A stretch of DNA of 64,000 nucleotides from Saccopteryx bilineata. Its lineage: Eukaryota > Chordata > Mammalia > Chiroptera > Emballonuridae. The notes under the pieces were generated by a model. It saw nothing but the letters and a program-made list of their open reading frames with translations, was not told the origin of the DNA and did no database searches. How positions within the stretch are numbered: position 1 is the stretch's first letter; every line of letters starts with the position of its first letter. The position numbers and the translations under genes were made by a program. Below are positions 24,553-35,563 of the stretch, piece by piece. Location of the stretch: assembly GCF_036850765.1 (NCBI RefSeq), contig NC_089490.1, forward strand, positions 274,240,482 to 274,304,481, read 5' to 3'.

Positions 24553-25312
24553 TTAATTTAATTTAAAGCTTTGTTGATTTCACCTTTTCTATAACATATT
24601 TCAATCAGTTATTTCCCTGAATTTGTTATGTTATAAATCTAGCAAACGATGACAATTTCTATGAATAAAAATAATCTTTACAGGACTTTTTAGTGCACTT
24701 CTAGATCCTTCCTGCCAAAATTATGGTGCCAGCAGCATTCTTTGCTACTGCATACGCTCACTCTGTGCCATGCTGAAAGCTGCCATGTGAGCAGGATGTG
24801 AGTAGACTGGGTATTTACAATGATGGGAGTCCTCCCTCAAAGGGCCTGGAACTCAGCTCACATGAGATAACACTGGAACCACTGGGGAAGCTGAGCCCAG
24901 AAATGTGCAGATGCTGGGCGTTATTATGGTGCTTCTTAGACTGACCATATATATCTCTCAGAGCTCACTGTTACAGACCATAGTTTTGTATCTACTTGTA
25001 TCATAAGGACCTGCCAGCAAAGCTTTTTTATTGCTGAGGCATCCATTCCAAAGACATCTATCCCAAATAAACACACCACTGGCTCAGTGACACCGCTACT
25101 AGCAAAACAACCAGATAAGGAATTAGGCCGACCCTAGGATGTTCCTTTTTAGAAAGCCCTGGGTAATTTAAATAACTAACCATTTGAGTGACTTCATTTT
25201 TCCTTATTACAGCCAAGTTCTTGCTTTTATGTTTTAAATTTATCAATAAAGACTGAACCCATATACCTTAATTCTCCACCTTCAATCCCACAAGGGCAGA
25301 TCCCAAGTCCTG

Positions 25313-25394
<82 letters not shown>

Positions 25395-25640
25395 ACACAC
25401 ACACACAACCTTACTGTGTGGCCTCAAGTATGCCACATACCCCCCCAAGACCTATGAGTAATAAATCTTGCTTCTTAAAATTTCTTGATGGTTTTTGCTG
25501 AAGTACATTCCCTGCAGCCATAATAAGAAGCCCAGGGCCAATCCAGCATCACGTTGACTCTGATTGGAGAAATGTCTGTGGGGGGTGCTAAAAGCTATTC
25601 AGGCCTGAGTGCACCTGAAGTTCCAAGCCAAGAGCATCAC
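24553..25640. other. Unassigned sequence with a compound microsatellite
   Basis: No gene seen. It includes a compound (TC)n(AC)n repeat at 25314-25407. Confidence 0.45.
25314..25407 (+). repeat. Compound (TC)n(AC)n microsatellite
   Basis: About 17 TC units run straight into about 30 AC units, with one AT interruption near 25389-25390. The tract is purine/pyrimidine asymmetric, then alternating, and is expected to be highly polymorphic. Confidence 0.95.
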
Positions 25641-25659
25641 TATTAATAGACTGAGACCA

Positions 25660-25965
25660 ATATAACACCCCATTTACACAGCCCCCAATGTGATTGTGTA
25701 TGGAAATGGGGCCTTTGGGAGGTGATTAGGGTTACATGAGCCATGATGGTGAGGCCCACAAGGGAACTTGTTCTCACTCTATGTCCCTTTCAGCAAAAAG
25801 GCAGACATTGACAAGATGGAAAGTGGGATCACACAAGAACCTGACCCTGCTGGTACCTTGATCTTGGACTTCCAGTCTCCAGAACTGTGAGAAATAAATT
25901 TCTGTTGCTAAAGCTGCTCAGTCTACATATTTTGTTAGGACCACTTTAGCAGACAGAGACAATCA
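25660..25965 (+). mobile_element. MLT1-like LTR fragment (ERVL-MaLR)
   Basis: The order matches the MLT1 LTR: atggaaatggggcctttggg, a ggtgattagg block, a gaacctgaccctgctggtac block, ccttgatcttggacttccag, then agaactgtgagaaataaatt with a polyadenylation signal and a ttttgttaggaccactttagc end. The 5' end is eroded. It is the same family as the minus-strand LTR at 23688-24077. Confidence 0.82.
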
Positions 25966-26767
25966 TTTATAGGATTTCCTATTTTATTGCTTTTTCTTCA
26001 AGTCTATGAAACAGAAAAAAACACTATTTGTAGCTATAATTACTGTGTTATTATACATTTAGGTATTCAGAAATGTTACCCACAACATCTCCAAGGGGGG
26101 TGAAAGGGATAAATCAATGGTGACATTCTTGACAAGGATGAGATCACCACCAACTTCTAGCTGATGGTGTGTTTTTCAAATAGTAAACATGGAAGAAATA
26201 GACTCACTGAGCACAAAAAGTTGTCAAGTTTGACTTGTGCTATAACAATTGGTCTAAGTATTCTAGAATTCAGTGAAATGAAAAATGTTTAAATCAGGAC
26301 AGGTTCAAGGACTTCCAAAAGACCTTTGGCATCTGGAGCTGATACAATGAAATAATCCAGAATTCTTACTGATCCCAGAATTCTTGGGACTGTTTTTGTT
26401 ACATCAAGGCATATTCTAAACAGCTTTTTAGAAATAAAGTTCTTCTCCCAAAGAGCTAAGTGGCCTCACTCAAACAAAAACCATTAACTAAACGTGAAAG
26501 GTTTCTAAATAATGTAGCGACTGAAATCACTGGTTATATGTATTTCTAAAATTTCGTCAAATCCCTGCTTTAATTAGAATGTATATCTGAGCTTTGTTTC
26601 TGGGTTTAAGACCCATTAAGGACTTCTTCGGACTTGAAGGCTTATTAAGGGAACAAAGTTGCCCTTCACTTTGCTTTCCTTGAATCACAGCTATTTTGGT
26701 GAACAGTGTTAAATCATTTCACCTCAACTAATTTTTTTCATTAAATACTTAAATGTGGTGTAAACTT

Positions 26768-26789
26768 ACATCATTTCCCGAAATGATGT
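26768..26789. repeat. Palindrome with 10-bp perfect arms
   Basis: The arms acatcatttc and gaaatgatgt are perfect inverted copies around a central CC. The centre reads ttcccgaa, resembling a STAT-type TTC-spacer-GAA site, and each arm contains an ATGATGT motif. Whether anything binds it is unknown. Confidence 0.8.
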
Positions 26790-27573
26790 CAAAGTAGCAC
26801 AGTTTGCTTGATGTGTTCAAGTATGACATTAAAAGGAGAAAACATTTTCACATGCATTCTTTAGTCAAAAATGTTAGGAAAACACTAAGTAAAGGTCTCT
26901 CTCCCCTTTTTGTTCAAGTTCAGAATTTCTAAGACCCATTAAGATAGTGGTATTTCTGTACATTTCCAAAGAATAAGGAGTTTTATGTTAGTGTAGTATC
27001 CTCTGGGCTGTAGGTTGGAACATTGACTGTGATCAGAGGCTGGTGGACTCTTCCTGATCTTGGGCTTCAATATGGACAGAAGTGTAAGACACTCACCTAA
27101 CCTATATGCTGTAACTCACCTGGAAAATGAATTAATGTTTCACCTGCAATAATGAGAAAAAAGCCAAAGTTCTTTGGATTACATATAAAAAGAAATGTAT
27201 TAGGGACAAATAAAGATAAGCATTTTGATTTAAGGAAGAAACACTTGAACAGTAAATTTTATGTTTCTTTATGACCTTTAGGATTCACAATGGAGAAAAA
27301 CTTGACAACTTATAAATCAAATAATTCAGAGGGTACAGAGACAAAAAAAAATTCTAGTTGGCACATTGAGGTGACTGTCAATAACAGTGCTGATAGTGAC
27401 TAGAAGAACCTCTTGTTAAATACTTTTATAAAGCAGTAGTGTTAGTCAAAATAAATTTTCACATTTCAAAAGTCATAGAACAAAGAAATAAGGTTTATAC
27501 TTAATACAGTGCCAATGAAATTCATGGAAAACTCTTCTGTTTTGTTGCATTCTACTTGGTGGTGAAAAAATAC

Positions 27574-27632
27574 ATATAGATATAGATATAGATATAGATA
27601 TAGATATAGATATAGATATAGATATATAGATA
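27574..27632 (+). repeat. (ATAGAT)n microsatellite
   Basis: This is a run of about nine hexamer units made of atagat/gatata, slightly imperfect at the 3' end. Confidence 0.93.
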
Positions 27633-28155
27633 TAATTATTTTATTATCTTAAAGGGCTTTTGTAATGGTTTTTAAAATTAAAATAAAGTAAGGCTTGTTT
27701 TCAGATTGCTTTGTTCATCTATCTTATTATTATTAATATAAGTATAAAATCAATAAATTTTTAATACACTTTGCTACGGCAACACAAAAGTGGACAATAC
27801 ATTTTTGTGAATGATTTTTCTGGTCCTGCATTATGTCACAGATACCACTATAAGTAGTGAACTCAAGACCTACACAAACCAACATCTTTGCAAACATGCA
27901 AATGCTGGTGTCAGAAGTGTAGTGACACAAAATGCTTCCAAATTATTTGTTCCAGTGTGTGGTTGTCAATGTGTGTTGAATTTAAGTTTTTTTCCCCCTC
28001 AATGGATACAGATATTGTTGAAGGGAAGAAACAGGATTATTTTGTCTGTGCTACAGACATGATGGCTAGTAGGTCCTGGACATCTATTTTGAGTAATAGA
28101 ACCAATGAAGTTAACTACATGTCACCCCTACCCACCCTTCAATAGTATGTTTTGT

Positions 28156-28336
28156 GCCATGACCAGGTAACTCAATTGGTTAGATCGTCATTCCAACATG
28201 CAAAGGTTGCAGGTTCAATCCCTAATCAAAGCACATACAGGAATCAATAAACAGATGCCTAAATAAGTGGGGAAATAAATCAACGTTCTCTCTCTCTGCC
28301 TCTTCCTCTCTCTCAAAAATTAGTAAATAAAAAATT
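28156..28336 (+). mobile_element. Short VES-like SINE
   Basis: The head gccatgaccaggtaactcaattggttagatcgtc is followed by a strong B box (gcaggttcaatccctaatc), caaagcacatacagg, a taaataagtggggaaataaatcaacg linker, a CT-rich stretch, and an A-rich tail. Extra linker sequence separates it from the copies at 10692 and 24394. Confidence 0.85.
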
Positions 28337-31300
28337 TTAGACATTTAAAAAAATAATAATACGTTTGACCCTTCCACACTGTCTAGGTGTAAAAATAAAA
28401 TTGTGTCCAGGTATATGTCTAAAAAAAAGTGTCATTCTACTTTGGAAATATATCCACAGAATATGTGCAACTACAACTCAAATTCAGATGTCATTTTAAT
28501 CGAAAATCAAATTTTTTGTTAAAATACATTCCTCAAAAGAGGCTTAAAGAAAAAAATAGACAAAATTGGCCCCTTCCAAATTGGGGCCAGTTTAAATCCA
28601 TTCTCAGCTGCAAAACAAAATGAAACCGTACCAGAATTAAAAATGACTTGGAAATGTATTTTTCTCTTAAAATTTAATAGACTGATTCTGAAAAAAAGAG
28701 AGAGAGAACCCAGGCACTGACTCATGTAGTGACGTGAATATGTGTGTTATCGTGGGGGGGGGGGTGTGCTCTCCTGCAGGCATGCACTACCCATTCAGAT
28801 GCAGGCATTTGCTTTTAGTTTTTAAAATGATTCCAAAAGTCATGTGCAATATCTCGCTACTTTAAGATTAAAACACTTATACACTAATAGACCTGATGGA
28901 TCCATTTTATTTGATTAATCAAGCTACTTGATGGAGTTCCAATTGTTTGAGTTCACAGGGAAGATTGGATTGCATGATGCACAATTTCTCATGCTGATTT
29001 CTCTAATTACTACACTTTAACACAGTTTTTGGTCAAAAATCACAAAAGTATTTGACTTAACAAATGCTTCTTTCACCACAAAGCCCCGGAGGTATGCTTT
29101 TAGAGGTGGGGACGTTTTTCTTCTTTGGCATTACTTAATCTGATAAAGTATAGCCAGATGTTTCAAAGTAAAAATCCAGATGCAGAAAGTTCTTAAAGGT
29201 TTCAGAGCCCTTTTTAAAATTCCTACTGGCCATCTTGTCATGCTGTGTCATGACAAGTTTGCCATATGTGATTTAACATAAACAGGTGATGGGATTAATA
29301 GAGTTAATGTAGGTGGCTCCGGTGTCCAATGGTGAAAGTTGTATTTGCTGAAAACACAGGGCATTTAGGAGCAGCATTTACTCTACAGTAGATCTTGAAA
29401 TACAGATTTAATTATGTAGTATGAAAAATGTATTTTAAAGACAAGATCCTTTGGGAACCAGTTGGAAGGAAGAACCCAAAGAAATTGGCTCTTTAGGAAA
29501 AATGTAACAAGGGAGGACATTGGTAGATAAAGAAGAAAACCCAGAGATGGCCATAAGCAAGTGGGATCCCATATATTCCCCAGGCATTTAGAGTTAATGA
29601 CCTTGGGCACCAGAACTGACCGCAAAGAATATGAGGTCCCAAAAGAAATAGAGAGAGAAACATCTCTTCTTTGGGAGCAAACTAGAGGGTGTTTGTTTGT
29701 TTTATACTTGCTTAATGTACAGAGAGGTATCTTCTCCAGTAAAAATGACTCTGTCATGGAAGTGAGAGGCAGAGATAGTCTTTATAAACTATTGTACCCT
29801 AGAAATATAGACATCTGAGCACAACAGTGAGGGAACAGTGAGTCCCCTTATGCCAGCTAAGTAAAGAAGAAAGCTTCCATGGATAAAAGTGTTTTTGAGC
29901 TTCACTGTGTATCAGCTGTGTCCTCATGCAGCCTACATGCTTCATAGTTGATTATATGAGGACTCCATCTTTTTCTCTTAGTCAAACTTTTTCCTATAAC
30001 TCTTTAGTTACATCATTGACCTGGTATATCTGAAAAAGGAGAAGAATGCAATGGAGTTGGAATCATCTGTCAAAGCAAAAATTGCACTAGACAAGGTTTA
30101 ACATGGAAAGACTTTATTCTAGGATTTTGCAATAGAGGGCAGAGACCAAAACTTGGTCTCATCTCAACTCTGCTGAAATACAGGATGGTAGGGAATTATT
30201 TAATTGGCTGAAGTGAACCAGTGGAAAAGGAATGAAGAATATCAAGCGAAAGGCTGACCAATGAGGTGTGTCCAGCACAATGAGTTATTCCTGTGTCTGA
30301 AAATGTTTCTCTCTGTAATTAAGCCTTCTGTGTTTGCTAACTGTTACCCTCCGAAGCTAGGCTCCTGCCTTCCTACAGAGACTGGGAAATGGGAGCACCA
30401 TATTTCTTGATGACCACCTTTCAAAGGCATGGATCCCAGGTTCTTGAGAAAGACATTGTTGGGCTGGAAGAGTGGCAAGAGGTTTTTAAAAATAGTTCTA
30501 TATATCTATATCAAAGGTACAGAAAAATTTACAATTTCAAATTTTTTTAAAGAAAATGTTCAAATAAAAGGGAGGTTGGGGCCAAGAAAGGCAGAAATTT
30601 ATCTAAACTTTAATCCAGCTGACGGAAAATTAAAGCATTTTGGACAAGACTATGAACTAGATGGTTAAGATATTTAAAACTGTATTTAAAAAGGCATATT
30701 TAAAAAATATATATTTTAAAACAGAGAAAACAAAACCACCATCACAATAAATACGACAGGATCCAGGGCACGGCGAATGAGCAGCTCCTGAAAAAGCCCT
30801 CACGGAAAAGTCTGACACAGCCGCACATGTTCACCTACAAGCTATGGATGAACTCCTTGAATCAGCAGGTTGTATGAGAGCTTATTGCTTATTCTGCTTA
30901 TTTCATTTCCCACCGTTAATATTATGAGGTAAACTCTTCAGTTAATAGTAATAGCTAAGCTTGAAAAACAGGGCTTATCAACTGAAACCGGTTGTTTTCA
31001 TGTAAGTCGGGCAGCTAGGCAGGTTACCCATAGTTGTGAGGTACCCACTTGGGGTTATACACAATAGGTAGCTCTAACATCTTGCACAGATGATTAAATG
31101 TACCAGGTCTACTCTATAGTAAGGATGTCTTCAGAGGTGGCATCTGTGGTTTACCAAACAGCTCCAGGGACCTCCACCCACAATCTCAGGCAGAATTGAT
31201 TCTGTAAAAAAGTGGACTCCAGAAGGGCTGCTTCCAGGCTTACTTACAGTCTGGAGATCTGCAAATGATTTCTTTTCTGTCTAGTGAGAAACTTGATGCA

Positions 31301-32355
31301 GAGCTGTGACTTGTCTATCAAGGAGTATTTTCAAACAGTACTCAGCCTGAAGATAACCAGGCAGAGAAGTCCAGTAACCAATCATGTACATAAATTTAGA
31401 AATTAGAAGAACATCTGAATACATATAAAACAATGAATAAAAAAGAGTTAAGAGGAATTAGACTAGATGTAGTAGTGAAAGTAACACAGGTCAACTTGTC
31501 CAGGGAGAGGTTTAGACATAAGGAAAGAGTTGAGGTAGGGAATAAAAGATCATCAAGACTTGAGAGCTGGATAAGACAACTCTTCAAAGAGGGTTGGGAA
31601 GGAGACAGCAGAAAAGCAGCAAGAACCTGGAGAGAGAAACACATTAAAAAAAAAAAAAAGAAAACAAAAAATGAAAGCTGAAGGATGTTTCTAGGTCAAG
31701 AGTGCTGAATTTATGAGACTACCAGCAAAGATGGAATGGACCCATTTCGGTTGGCTCACTGGTGACTCACTGTAATCTTGTTGAGAAGACTTTCAGTAGT
31801 ATGCGGCACAAGACAGGCTCCCAGGCTGAGGGGTGCATTGAATCAAAGGCGAAGAAGCAGGAACAGAAAATATAGCCTGTATTCATAGAAATACAACCAG
31901 GAAAAAAAAAATGGATAGTATTAGAAAAAAATGACAAAGACCAAGAGAAGGTTTGGGGTGTTTATATGTTAAGTTAGTTGTCTATAATGTAGATGTGAGT
32001 GTATTTCTATGAAAAATAAAGCAATGGAAAGGGTCATTTAAAGAAAAAAGAAAGAGAAACAACTAATGAACAGGGCAAGAACAAAATTCTGCAGAACAGC
32101 TTCTGAGAGGAAGGGAAGAGAAAGCAGTGGGAAGAGCATAGACAGCAATCAATTGCTGGAAAGAGATAATGACTCCAGGCTTTGGTCATGGGTGCCTCTG
32201 CTTCTCCATGAAGACAGAAAGTCACATCTGAGGAACAGCAGGGGCTAATAAACAAGTAAATATCGGTAATGTTTATTATACCAATAGGGGAGGGCACTGA
32301 TGGAGGATACATTTTGAGGAAGTCAATAATCAGATTTTAAGATGTAAAGCCACCC
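28337..32355. other. Unassigned sequence, possibly with an LTR-like segment near 30.1-30.7 kb
   Basis: No gene is supported. The 124-codon minus-strand frame at 29383-29757 has no domain and is probably chance. The segment 30090-30680 (acatggaaagactttattctagg through gcaagaggtttttaaaaatag) gives the impression of an antisense retroviral LTR or internal fragment. I cannot name a family, so treat this as a guess. A G11 run lies at about 28754-28764. The purine-rich part 31430-31680 has frames on both strands without features. Confidence 0.35.
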
Positions 32356-32559
32356 TTATGCTCACTTTACTACCCACAATCTACATCACCAGTATCCTTG
32401 TGCAAGGAAATTAGGAACATTACACAAACTACAGCAACATGACAAATCATACTATTTCAACAATTACAAAGGTATACTTCACCAGTCTCTGAGCATTTTG
32501 CCAAAAGCACAAAATGTCCTCGGCCTTCTTTCTAGCCATGGGAAAAGCTTCCCGAGGCA

Positions 32560-33740
32560 GAGGAATGGACTCTAACACAGCCGCCTCCCACCCCCATCAG
32601 GGTATTTCACATTGTCCAAAATCCATAAGTCCACCCAACAAAGGAGACAATACTCACTCCAGTCATAGTCCAGGAAATCACAGTCCATGCACATGAGGCT
32701 TCAGCCACCCCCCTCATCCCTGCCATCCTGGAAGATCGTACACTGTCTCAAAAAGGAGCATGTGGCAATGGCAGTCAGCATTTTCATCTTGGCTCTGGAG
32801 AGCATGATGGTGTCCACCTCTATGTCCCAAAATCACAGACCTACCAGGAGCATAGCAGGTACTCCTTCCAGCTGGTCTCTCATCTTCTGGAGACTACAGA
32901 TTGCAACGCCAGCCCGATTCTCCTCATCCTCTAAAGAGGAACTGAAAACATCAGCTCCTGCTATGGGACTCGAATCCTGGGCCGCTGCTGGGCTCAAGTA
33001 CCGGGCTGTGGCCGCCTTCTGCTCTGCAGACCTTGCAGCTCCAGCTCAGGCCTCAGCCCCAGCCTCTTGCCACTGATGGCTCTCCACAATGTCCAGGGAA
33101 ATCTGCAACTCACGAACCTGTGATTTCTCGTCCAGCAGTTGCTGTATTTCTAAGCAAATCTCACAAGCCTGGTTAGCCTCCTTCTCTGGTGCTTGCTCCA
33201 GCTCCAGGGTCGGCATCTCTTTCTCCCACATTTGCTCCAGCTCCTTCCACTGCTTGGTTTGTGCAGGTCCCGGGCACCCTCTTCCACAGAGCTCTTGGTT
33301 TCCTCACGCATGGCTGTAAAAGTCAGCCAGCCTATGGCCCCCAATAGGACAGCCATGGGGAACCATAACAGCAGCCAGTCCTCTACTCCACAGCTCAAAG
33401 GTGGTGGTGGTTCCTTGCCGATCTGTATTGAATCCTACCACAGACTATGCCAAATGTGAAGCCAGTAGCCAAGGCCACTATCACAGCTGCCTGGCCCATG
33501 CAGGTTCACATTGGATTCGGACAGATGGTAATGAAACAATGGAGCCAAGAACTGGTGGGCCTTCATCTTTAATCCTAGCTTGCACCCAGTGGGCAAGTAA
33601 AAACACTCACTGGGCTCCAAAACCCATTCATTCAGTGCTCCAAAGTTATTGACTTCTTCGAGTTTCTTAGAATCAAAGGTTTCTAGCTCACCAGCCTTAT
33701 TCACTCTGTTCCCCATCTCCTTCTCTCTGCACAAACTGGC
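32560..33740 (-). pseudogene. Decayed reading frames: hydrophobic segments then coiled-coil-like stretch
   Basis: On the minus strand an open frame of 99 codons starts at 33734 (MCREKEMGNRV...). From 33499 another frame encodes a hydrophobic run AAVIVALATGFTFGIVC. From 33398 a third segment, in the 33734 frame but after a TAG, contains a second hydrophobic run, LLLWFPMAVLLGAIGWLTF. It continues into charged sequence. After a shift near 33250 another frame gives a Glu/Gln/Leu-rich stretch (LELEQAPEKEANQACE) to a TGA at 33046. Further charged segments follow in shifted frames to about 32840. Two membrane-like segments followed by a coiled-coil-like region suggest one ancestral protein, now broken by shifts and stops. 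I do not recognise the family. Chance cannot be excluded. Confidence 0.4.
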
Positions 33741-33873
33741 TGCTCCTTCAACACTCTACCATCTTGGCTGCTTCTTCTGGCCTCCTCCATGTAGCCTCTC
33801 TCTGCTCTCCTCTCTATTCTCTCCTCTAAGGATAATCTCAGGAACTGAGAGAACAATCTCCTGGTCTGCCCCG

Positions 33874-33880
33874 TTTTATA
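33874..33880 (-). promoter_or_regulatory. Possible TATA box of the 1.74-kb unit
   Basis: On the minus strand, tataaaa lies in the context ctacactataaaacggggc, upstream of the purine-rich leader and the decayed frames. Position and context suit an LTR-type promoter, but there is no expression evidence. Confidence 0.35.
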
Positions 33881-34097
33881 GTGTAGAAATCCAAACCTTT
33901 ATTCCAATATACAAAATAGGGAAGTCTCTGATACAAATTTCACCTCACATCAAAAAGGGTGGGAAAGGCTTGGCCCTAAAACCAAGCCCCAGGCTACAAG
34001 AATCCTGCCTGCCCACAGCCCGCCCCAACACACATTGATATCACCAGGGCAACCGGCATCCACGTGGGCAGCGCCATCTTTAACAAAGTGAGCATAA

Positions 34098-35090
34098 TAT
34101 ATTTTATCTGTCCAACAGAAGATGTAACAGATTATCTACAGAAAAACATACTGACTCAAAGACTACAGTTGTGTGCAATTTACCCAGCAATACTCACTAC
34201 CCTGGTGTCAGTGTGTGGACAAGCCAGATGGCCAAAATGTTGAACGTGAAGTTGTTTTCACCCTATCATTGAGAAATGGACCACAGAAAAGGCAGCTGAT
34301 TATCTATTACTGGGGGATTTTTGAGCATTTGTAGCATGAGAAAGTCTTAGCTGCCACATATGAGATGGACAGGGCAGAGAGGAAAAACAGAATGTTGGCA
34401 TTATCAGAGAGACAGTTATCATGTTTTGCAACTCCTCCAGTGGACATGCCCTACTATCAAGGAGAACATTTCCAGTCCCCTCTGGCTGTCTCTGTCTCAC
34501 TCACTCACTCTTTCCCAAGGAGAGTTAGCTGACTGTTAAGTTTGAGGTGAAGGTCACTGGGATGAAGCTGGACTTGGAATCCTTTGGGGAATTGCATCCT
34601 CTCCTGGATTTGCCTGTCCTCAAGGAAAAAAACCCTTTGCCTCTCTGCTTTCTTCCCAGGCAGTCAGCTGAGCAAGGCAGGGCTTTCTGCTCCTCAGTAT
34701 CCCTCCATGAGAAACCAGCATGGCACTTTGGCTGAGGAAGTTAGGTTCAGAGTAGAACACTCAAACTTCAGATACAGACACAATTCTCTAAGGAACATTG
34801 CTATTGAAAAGCTGCTCTTTTAATTTGTCTTTGCAATAATCAAGGCTTCATGTGCTACTTCATTGCCCAAAATTCTGAAGGCAGAAGGATAAGGGGTGGT
34901 TTTAATATCAAGGCCTGTTAGCACTTCCAAATCTGGCAAAAGCCCTTCTTAGAAATAACTCTATTAGTGCCTGACTAAATAACCAGCAGATGGAAATCTT
35001 GAAAGGAAATCTTTAGAATTCTTTCACACCCAAAATGCAAGTCTTTCCTAGAGCAGACATCAACATAACCATCCTAAAAGGTGTGAACCT
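34098..35090. other. Unassigned noncoding sequence
   Basis: No gene or repeat is recognised. Frames are shorter than 80 codons and featureless. Confidence 0.4.
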
Positions 35091-35546
35091 AACACTAGTT
35101 TGCAAAACTATGTGAGATAAAGACTGATAATACAAATGAGAGAAATAGTCAAACATACTTTAATAGTTCCAGACTTCAACAACCCTCTATCAGTAATTGT
35201 GAAGTCAAGCAGGCATAAGAAGGCAGTTGACCTGAGCAGCACTATCAGTCATCTTCATCTAAAAGACTTTTATAAACTACTTCATCCACTAACAGCAGAA
35301 TACATATTCTCCTTAAGCTCACATGAAATAGCAAGATAGATCACATTTTTTTACCATACAATATACCTTAAAAATTTCAAAAAATAAAAATTATACAAAG
35401 TGTGTTCTCAGACAACAGTAGTGTTAAACTAGAAATCAATATCAGAAAGATAACTGAAAAACTGTCTAATATGTTTAATTTGGAAATTAGACAACACCTT
35501 TCTAAAATAATGCATAAGTCAAGATAAAGTCCTAAGCAAAATTTTT

Positions 35547-35563
35547 AAAATATTTGGAACTAA
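35547..35563. repeat. Target-site duplication, left copy (L1 at 35.6-37.2 kb)
   Basis: aaaatatttggaactaa is repeated exactly at 37220-37236. The preceding bases are tttt, so the cleavage site reads TTTT/AAAA, a full match to the L1 endonuclease preference. Confidence 0.95.

Larger units (their letters stand above)
25966..28155. other. Low-repeat sequence with a 22-bp palindrome and an ATAGAT microsatellite
   Basis: No exon is supported. Two features stand out: a palindrome at 26768-26789 and an (ATAGAT)n repeat at 27574-27632. The repeat-poor character from 25970 to 27500 is unusual within this window. Confidence 0.45.
32356..34097 (-). mobile_element. Unclassified 1.74-kb unit with 13-bp terminal inverted repeats
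   Basis: The plus strand begins ttatgctcacttt (32356-32368) and ends with its exact reverse complement aaagtgagcataa (34085-34097). Trimming gives TG...CA ends flanked by TA. Read on the minus strand, the first part has an aataaa (33898-33903), a tataaaa box (33874-33880) and a purine-rich leader, as an LTR and leader might. Decayed coding-like segments follow. The unit is GC-richer than its surroundings. No gag, pol, transposase or reverse transcriptase motif is visible. It could be a nonautonomous LTR element, a transposon with captured sequence, or a processed pseudogene whose ends match by chance. Confidence 0.45.

Noticed and set aside
29383..29757. 124-codon minus-strand frame
   Set aside because: It has no domain, no Kozak or splice support, and a similar overlapping frame on the other strand.
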